Source: Zygnema cylindricum
Taxonomy: Eukaryota; Streptophyta; Zygnematophyceae; Zygnematales; Zygnemataceae
DNA: 64,000 bases
Direction: 5' to 3'
NCBI GenBank assembly: GCA_037447655.1
Contig: JBBHKE010002089.1
Span: 1-64,000, forward strand
Notes under the pieces: model-generated
Databases searched by the model: none
What the model saw: the letters and a program-made list of their open reading frames with translations, nothing else
What the model was told of the DNA's origin: nothing
In this document: piece after piece, positions 57,366 through 64,000 of the stretch
Layout of the letters: the number at the start of each line of letters is the position of its first letter
Numbering within the stretch: position 1 is the first letter of the stretch
Made by a program: the position numbers and the translations under genes

Positions 57366-59018
57366 ATGGGGAGGAAGAAGAATAGAAATACTCCTTCCCC
57401 CATGTCGACTTTGGAGAGAGCAAGAGAGTTCAAATTTTCGGGTTCTCAATTTGAGGAGACTCGGAATACGGAGAGAAAATTTGAGGAGATGTTTGATACA
57501 TTAATGAGATATGTAGATTCAAGATTTCAAACTCAATCTAGTGAGAAAAGAGAATTTGCCTCATTTCAGGCTGCCGATCCATTCAGTGGAGGAGCTAATG
57601 AGAGTCAGATAAAAGAGAGAATTAGGAAAGTTAAAGCAAACTTAGAGGAAGATTCACATTTTGCAGAGGCATTGGATAACGAAGATGATTATAATATGTC
57701 GGGGAAATCCGTGGCCTTTAATGGCACCAATTATGTGTTTTGGAAAAAAATTATTTCAAATCAACTTATTCTTAAGAGGCTTTGGAGGATTTTCAATGGA
57801 GAGGAGAAGATGCCAACGGAGAGCAAGGCACGTGCTCTATGGAGGTTTAAGGATATTGCGGCAACCACCGGTTTGATGAAGAATTGCACTTCTTCCGTGC
57901 TTGATCATTTCCTCGCTCACGGAACGGCCCATGAGTGTTGGCAAGCACTTGAGAAGCAATATGAGAAAGGCGTTGAGAACAAGGGTCAATATGTTTATAC
58001 GGACTTTATGAATTTTAAAATCAAATCAAGTGATGTGATGGATGATGCCGTGAAGCGCTTCAATATTATACTCGAGCAATTACTCAACAATAGTCGAGTT
58101 ATTTTGGATGCGGATAAATTAAGCGTGTTTCTTAACGCTTTGCCGGACAAGCTTTCGCATCTTAAGACTATTTTACGAGCGAAGGCGGATAATACTTTCG
58201 GATTCACCGTTAATTTTATCATAATGTCGGATGGAACTCCATTGGCTTCTTCAAGTGGAGGAGGAGTTCTAAACTCTACTAATCCCAAAACCCCGAATCT
58301 TAACTTTGCCAGTGGTAGAGGAGGTGGCCCGAGAGGTGGTGGTGGCGGCCGAGTCAACAACAGGGAGCAAGGTCGTCCACCGAAGGTCACTTCGGATCTT
58401 TCCAATGTGACATGCTACCGTTGTAACCGGATTGGACACTTGTCATCCTCTTCTCCGGATAAGGACAAGCAACGCCATTTTTGTGGTAAGTGGGAGCATA
58501 CGATTTCTCAATGTTATGCAAAGAGTGGAGATTCCGGAGGTGGAAGAGGAGCTAGAGGAGGTGATAAAGGCCCCTGAGGTGGCGGCAGAGGAGGAGGCCG
58601 CGGTGGTGGTCGTGGTTATGGTAATGCTAATTACTTTGACTTTGGTTATGAAACCGGTGAAGTTTTTCCGGTTCTTAACCTTACCTTTGATTCGGTGAGT
58701 AGTGAAGGAAATTTAGAGAAGGAGTGGATTATTTATACGGGGGCATCTCACCATGTTTGCACGGATGCTACCTTGTTTGATGATATGAGGGAACTCACGG
58801 TTCCAAAGTTTATTACGGTTGCAAGCGGCCATGTCATTTTGGTTGGAATGGTTGGCACGGTTCGGCTTGATCTTCTTTCTTGGGATAATGATGGGAAGGA
58901 AAAATTGACGGAGTATCGTCTTCAAAATACTCTTTACATTTTGGACGGATCAGTCAATTTGTTAAGCGTTCCACAAATCCAAAAGAGTGGTGGAAGCTTA
59001 CTTGCGAGAGGTGATTAA
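57366..59018 (+). pseudogene. I gag and protease (one stop)
   Basis: Gag starts MGRKKNRNTPSPMSTL. The capsid (UBN2) core begins SGKSVAFNGTNYVFWKK; ALEKQYEKGVENKGQ and FLNALPDKLSHL follow. Two zinc knuckles, each missing one Cys: CYRCNRIGHLSSSSP lacks the last Cys and RHFCGKWEHTISQC lacks the first. Gly/Arg-rich linker, TGA at 58575, then in the same frame the protease with YTGASHHVC (usual DSGA/DTGA is here YTGA, so the catalytic Asp is lost) to 59018. Start could also be an upstream codon in the open frame from 57303. Confidence 0.85.
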
Positions 59019-59069
59019 TCTATTGAGGTTTGGAATGAGAAGGGGAATGTAATTGGAGAAGGAGTTGTA

Positions 59070-60407
59070 ATGGGTGCGAATCATAGTCGGCTCTTATGGA
59101 GGAGGCCGAAATGTAAAGTTCCCACCATGGGAATTTCACACCAAATTTCGAAGTTGAAAGGTGATCTTACCTTATGGCATCAACGAATGTGTCACACATC
59201 CGAGGTAAGTTTGAAGAAGATGATTCGTCATTCTTCAGTGAGGGGTTTGGACCTCGCATACGGTGAGAAGGTGAATGGATGCAGAGGATGTAGCAAAGGA
59301 CGTCAAATTCGGAAATCTCATCCGAATATAGACATCAAGCATCGAGCTCAAATTCCTTTGGAGGTTGTTCACATCCATCTTTGTGGACATATTAAACCCA
59401 AAACAATTAGAGGTAACAAGTATACTTTGGTGATTGTTGATGACTTCTCCCGAAAGTCATGGGTGTATTTATTGAAAAAGAAATCGGATGCATTTGAAAA
59501 ATTTAAAGAATGGCATGTAATGGCCGAAAGGCAAATTGATAAGAAGCTTAAATCCATTTGTTCGGATAATGGAGGGGAGTTTGTTGTTTTTGAGAGGTAT
59601 TGTAAGGAGTGGGGGATAAGGCATTAATTCACAGCGTCTTATTCTCCGGAGTCAAATGGAGTGGCCGAAAGGAAGAATCGTACCTTACAAGAAATGGTCC
59701 GTGCGATGGTTCATAGCTCCGGACGAGAGGTGTTTTTGTGGGGAGATGCGATTCTTACGGAAAATTACATTTGTAACCGAAGACTCACTTCGGTTTCCGA
59801 AAGTAAAACACCGGAGGAGTTATGGAGTGGTAGAAAGCCCACAGTTCATCATTTGAGAATTTGGGGATGTCATGCTACGGTTTATGTGGAATCAATTAAG
59901 AGGAAGGGGAAATTTGCACCAAGGAGTTGGCCGAGAATTTTTGTTGGATATAGTGCGAAGGGGAGTTTATACCGAGTATGTGATCCGGCTCATCACACCG
60001 TCAAGGAATCTTGGAATGTCGATTTTCATGAGGATCTCAAATCCGCCATGAATTCCGTTGGGAAATTTAAAGAAAATTTGGATTTTTATGAGGAGAGTGA
60101 AATTGAGAGTTTTCTGTTCATCGGGGATTCGGAATCCGATGTGGAACCGAATGAGAAAATTAAAAAAAAGAATTTGAAGAAATCGGTTGAAATTGAATTT
60201 GAAAGTAAGAGTAATGGATCTTTGGATTCCCGAGTGCCTTCGAACATTCAGAAATCTCCAAGTTCTAAATTGAGTTCTAAATCGAGTGAGAAGGAAATTG
60301 AAATTGAATCCGAGGAAGAGAAAGAGGTTAAGGAGGAGGAGCAAGTTATTAGGAGGAGCTCTCGGATTACAAAGGGGAAGAAACCGGAGAAACTTACTTC
60401 CGATTGA
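59070..60407 (+). pseudogene. I integrase (broken)
   Basis: 59070-59627: HHCC region LWHQRMCHTSEVSL and CRGCSKGRQ, then VVHIHLCGHI, where the first catalytic Asp of the DDE triad (usual HxD) is His; ICSDNGGEF holds the second Asp. Stop at 59625, then 59661-60407 with AERKNRTLQEM (third acid), the GKR-like linker PTVHHLRIWGC and a Lys/Glu-rich C-terminal part ending KKPEKLTSD. Inactive as read. Confidence 0.85.
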
Positions 60408-60586
60408 AAAGGGGAAAATGCATCGAATTCGCATTATTTTCTTTCCGATGCTAAGGAGACGAAATTCTTTAGTAGCAATCACTTACGGAGAATATGACCG
60501 GCTACCCTCAATCTTATGTCGAGGCTAGGAGGTCGGTTGATTAGGAGAGTAAGTGGAAACCGGAGTGGGAGAAAGAGTTTAAGTCG

Positions 60587-60780
60587 GTGGTTGTTAATCG
60601 AACTTTTGAGGAAGTGAAATTACCGGAGGGTAAAAAAACTCTTGATGCAAAGTGGGTCTTTAAAACCAAAACAGGAGCGTCGAATGAAATAATTAATTAT
60701 AATGCGCGGCTTGTGTGTAAGGGGTTCCAACAACATGAGGGAATCGATTTTATGGAGACTTTTTTTTTGGTGAAGTTGGC
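60587..60780 (+). pseudogene. I RT, N-terminal part only
   Basis: TLDAKWVFKTKTG, ARLVCKGFQQHEGIDFMETF: the standard copia RT start. It breaks off at a junction near 60780, before the MDVxTAFL and YVDD motifs. Confidence 0.8.
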
Positions 60781-62645
60781 CGAGATCTTTCATGTCAAAA
60801 CGACTTTTAAGATCCCGTTTTAGTTTGTTAATTTTATCTACGCACTTGCTTAAGACCAACGAATCATCCACATAAATAACAATAAATATCACTCCATTCT
60901 CATCCTCAAATAAATATATTGAGTGATCTGAACTAATTCTGATAAACCCCAAACCGATCAGAAATTCGTCTAGCTTTACGTTCCACTGTCGCGGGGCTTG
61001 CTTAAGCCCATAGAGTGATTTTATTAGATTGCAAATTTTGTTTTCTTCCAGTTACCTCATGTAAATTTCTTCTTCCAACTCCCCGTGCAAAAAGGCCATT
61101 TTAATATACATCTGGTGTATTTCCATATCCTCCGCTGCGGCTATACTTAAAAGGATTTTAACAGAAGGAAATCTAACTACAGGTGCAAAGGTTTCTTCGT
61201 AGTCTATCCCCTCTTTCTAAGTACATCCTTTTGCAACTAACTTAGCTTTGTACCTCTTAATGAGATTATCCAGGTTTAAATTAAGTTTAAAAGCCCACTT
61301 ACATCTGATTGGTTTTCGGTCCGGTGGACAATCTACCAACTCCCATGTCTTAGCTTCCATGATAGAGGCCATTTCTTCATTTATAGCTATGATCCACTAG
61401 CTACTTTTTGGAGTGTTTATGTCCTCTAAGTATGTCTGAGGTTCATTCGGGTGAGACATCTTTGTGAGCTGGTTATTTACTTGTCTTTCTTGAAGTCGTT
61501 TACTACTTCTTCTTCCCCTTCAAAATCGGACGCCGGTATGGAAGGCATCGTTCGGTTTCATTTAGGGAGATTTTCAGCTCCCCTATCTTCCAATTCCAGT
61601 GTCTCATCAAGTTCCTCATCGGTTTACACTTTGTATTGTGGCGTTGCCTCGAATGTTGTCCTTTCCTCCTTTTCCTTTGGTAGATCTGCAGATTTTTCCT
61701 TTCTCCCTCTTCCTTCTCTTCATTTTCAAAGTCAAAGTCAGAAAACTGATCCGTTTCAAATCTGATTTTGACTTCGTTATTATATTTGAATGGATCAATG
61801 GACTTCTCTTCATTCATCACTACTATGTGTTTTACCAGAATTATATCTCTCTTTTTCAAGTTATACACTCGGTATCCTTTTGTGCTCTCATCATATCATA
61901 CAAGATATCCTAGTTTCCCTCTTCCCTCTAACTTGCATTTAGTCTTATCGGAATCCAAAGTGAAAACTTGACTTCCGAACACTCTCAAACTAGACAAATC
62001 AGGCTTTCTTCCTGTCCACCTCTCATACGGAGTTTCCTCTTTATTTGCTGAAGTTAGGACTCTATTTTTGATGAAATTAGCATAGTTCATAGACTCCGCC
62101 CAAAACTGCAACCCTATCCTCTCATCAGTTAACATACTTCTGGATATATCTTCTAAAGTTCTATTCACTCTTTCTGCTACTCCATTTTGTTTGGAATAAT
62201 TGGGAACAGTTTTCTCATGATGAATTCCTTCTTCTTTATGATATTCTTCAAATTCCCTTGAGGTGTACTCTTTCCCATTGTCACTTCTTCTCTCTTTTAT
62301 TTAGGTTTTATGTAGCTTATCACTCCATACTTTAGACTTTTTGAAACATCTTAATACCTCTGACTTATGTTTGAGAAAGTATACCTTCGTGTATCTAGAC
62401 CAATCATCTGTGATAGTTAACATCCACCTCTTCCCCCCATGTGAAGCATATCTAGCAGGTCTCTAAACATCGGTGTGAACTAGATCTAATACGTTCTCTC
62501 TCCTAAATGTGGTTGCCTTTGGAAATCGAAGTATATGAATCATCCCTTGGGCACATCCACTGCAATCATCAAAGGTCTCATCATCCTCAAAAGTAATACC
62601 CTCCACTATTCCCTTTTTCTTCATTATCTTTAATCTATCTCTTAA
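60781..62645 (-). pseudogene. Fragment J: copia integrase-RT of the B/D lineage
   Basis: Minus strand from 62645: RDRLKIMKKKGIVEGI, CSGCAQGMIH, TDDWSRYTKVYFLK, NGVAERVNRTL, ERWTGRKPDLSSL, then RT FLHGELEEEIYM, SLYGLKQAPRQWN, YVDDSLVLS and FDMKDLG. Both ends are cut: gag, protease, RNase H and LTRs are absent. Several stops. Sequence is clearly more diverged from D than G or H are. Confidence 0.85.
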
Positions 62646-63341
62646 AAAGAGGTAATTAAAAGTTCACTTCCCTATTTTGCTTTTGTTTTAAAGAAAGTGA
62701 GTGAGGATCAAAGGCGCGCCATGGCTGCCGCCATATTTAGAAAATGGCAGTTTTTGCAGTTAAGGGTATTTTACTAAGATGATGCCTAAGTCTAGATTTG
62801 AACCTGTGACCTCTAGATTCTCTATAGCCTAACGCCTTAACCATTAAGGCGTTACGAAACGATACACATGACGGGTTTCATAAATATATAAACATTAACG
62901 TTACAGCAAATTAAGAGCAGACTAACCAAAATTAGCAATTTTTGCATGTACGCGAATCTAAACCGTGTAAAATATGTTTTGATCGGACGGCCGGCTTTAA
63001 AGCCGCCACGCGAAGTGAGCTTTTGGTGCAATACGGAGATAGCGTCACGCGGTGCCACGTGGCGCCACATTATTTGATACTGGAGAAGATGGGAGGAGGA
63101 ACCATGGCTTCCGATTTGACAGGTGTCACCTTGTAGACCTTGTCGTACAATGGTCGTACAATAAGTACATCGCCCATTGTACCTTCTTGTACTATATAGG
63201 GTTTCTATTGGACTAGGGTTTAGTAGTAGGTAGTCGTGAGTAGGCAGACCGAGACTTAGTAATATTTAGGTACCTCTCTCTCTAAGAGAGCTTGTACATA
63301 GGCTGCTCATTTTGTGGGTCATTGGAGACCACAGAATTTCA
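62646..63341 (+). repeat. K 5' LTR
   Basis: Ends GAATTTCA at 63341, followed by a primer site. It holds GCGCCATGGCTGCC near 62715, GCCACGTGG near 63053, and the GTACAATGG-rich block shared with 56255-56646. The left border is uncertain. A tRNA-like antisense stretch lies at about 62775-62852. Confidence 0.7.
62775..62852 (-). other. tRNA-like sequence in K LTR
   Basis: The minus strand has CTTAATGGTTAAGGCG (D-arm/A-box-like) and, about 35 bases on, CACAGGTTCAAATCTAG (T-arm/B-box-like; GGTTCAAATC is a near-consensus T-loop). Acceptor pairing is not convincing, so this is not called a tRNA gene. Confidence 0.4.
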
Positions 63342-64000
63342 GGTTATGGCCCACCCTCTAGGGTGCCCATATTTGATGAATCAGACTTTCTTTATTGGGA
63401 AATGATGATGGAGGGAGAACTATTTGAGAAGCATCTATGGGGGCATAGTGTCTGGACAAATTCGATGCCCACCTCCACCTGGGTTGGGAGGGACACGTTT
63501 TTCTGGCACCTCCGCCCCTACAGTTGGTAGAACAGCTGTCACCATCACCGAGGATGAAGATGAGGAAAGAGAGGAGATTGTCATGGAAGGAGAAAAGGGA
63601 GGAGTTGCAACTCAAGTGACACCATTGCCGAAGGCGATACCGGCAGCAGCACCACCAAAAACGGCGACAAGGGTTCAGACCGAAAGATCAGAGTATGAAA
63701 AGTGGAACTACAAAGACAAGGTTGCTAAGCTCTTAATTCTTAAAAGTGTAGCAAAGGGCATTGCCATTCCCCTTATGCATGTCAAATCTTCATCTCAGAT
63801 TTGGATATCACTAGTTAACAAATATAAGAGTGGATCATTGCAGCAACAACAGTTGGCCGAAAATAAGATTGCAGCTTATACTTATAAAGGAGGAAGTATG
63901 AATAATTATTGCAATGATTTAGGAGCATTATTTGGAGAGTTAGAGAGTGCAGGTAACTCATGGTCCGAGAGACAAAGAGTGAACACATTAATGATGAAAC
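63342..64000 (+). pseudogene. K gag, start only (runs off window)
   Basis: Primer site GGTTATGGCCCACC (one G short) then SRVPIFDESDFLYWE, LFEKHLWG. An extra C near 63450 shifts the frame, and the gag resumes at about 63452 with IVSGQIRCPPPP and stays open to the window edge: WNYKDKVAKLLIL, IWISLVNKYKSGSLQQQQ, AYTYKGGSMNNYCNDL, NTLMMK. An acidic linker (EDEDEEREE) lies between. Same lineage as D. Confidence 0.85.

Larger units (their letters stand above)
56647..60780 (+). mobile_element. Element I: copia element of a separate lineage, 3' truncated
   Basis: LTR TGTTGGATTATTG...GATCCTACA (56647-57319), then the primer site ATTGGTATTGGAGC, near the usual plant TGGTATCAGAGC (tRNA-iMet 3' end), unlike the half-tRNA site of the B/D set. 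Gag, protease, integrase and the RT start follow. RT ends abruptly near 60780 against an opposite-strand copia fragment. No 3' LTR. Confidence 0.85.

Noticed and set aside
59967-60482. 171-aa minus ORF
   Set aside because: Phe/Leu-rich complement of the Lys/Glu-rich integrase tail of element I.

Overview
The window looks like plant (streptophyte) nuclear DNA made almost entirely of Ty1/copia-type LTR retrotransposons in several states of decay. Three things point to a plant-lineage host: UBN2-type copia gag proteins, a tRNA-iMet-type primer site, and one broken host gene, a plant-type secreted subtilase (S8 with PA and fn3 parts) that runs into a long hydroxyproline-rich-like SPPP tail. Nothing pins the species. 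A non-seed plant or streptophyte alga would fit the subtilase/HRGP combination, but that is only inference.

Layout. 1-3.2 kb: an LTR scrap, an unrecognised acidic/Pro-rich ORF, and a non-LTR reverse-transcriptase fragment. 3.4-7.7 kb: element E (minus), gag only. 7.8-12.4 kb: element A (minus), gag only, whose 5' LTR is split by an inverted lone LTR (S). 14.0-31.35 kb: element B (plus), an old copia element. Two younger elements are nested inside it, each with a perfect 5-bp target duplication: C (16.0-20.6 kb, gag only) and D (21.8-28.3 kb, full gag-pol with matching 1042-bp LTRs). 31.4-37.1 kb: host DNA with the subtilase pseudogene. 37.4-48.6 kb: element G (minus), internally deleted, with a copia element of another family (F, 41.27-47.28 kb) inside its gag. 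49.1-50.6 kb: F-like LTRs head to head. 51.3-56.25 kb: element H (minus, gag-pol, gag 5' end missing). 56.65-60.78 kb: element I (plus, a different copia lineage). 60.78-62.65 kb: a minus pol fragment (J). 62.65-64.0 kb: LTR and gag start of element K (plus), which continues past the window.

How the parts work together. In an intact element, gag forms the particle and protease matures it. RT/RNase H copies the RNA from a primer bound just after the 5' LTR, and integrase inserts the copy with a 5-bp duplication. Elements A, B, C, D, G, H and K form a related set. Most carry a primer site complementary to the anticodon arm of initiator tRNA-Met (the Drosophila copia 'half-tRNA' mode) that lies inside the gag reading frame. 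Elements A, C and E carry gag but no pol and would depend on a full element such as an intact relative of D.

The most unusual signals are in the LTRs. One is a 39-nt fold on the strand opposite the element, with tRNA acceptor/T-arm geometry (7-bp stem, 8-nt gap, 5-bp stem, 7-nt loop) and compensatory changes between families. Another is a conserved palindrome ATTTGTTTCG-N4-CGAAACAAAT between ACCGCGC repeats. No intact autonomous element and no intact host gene was found. Several breaks are one-base changes in homopolymers and could be assembly errors.
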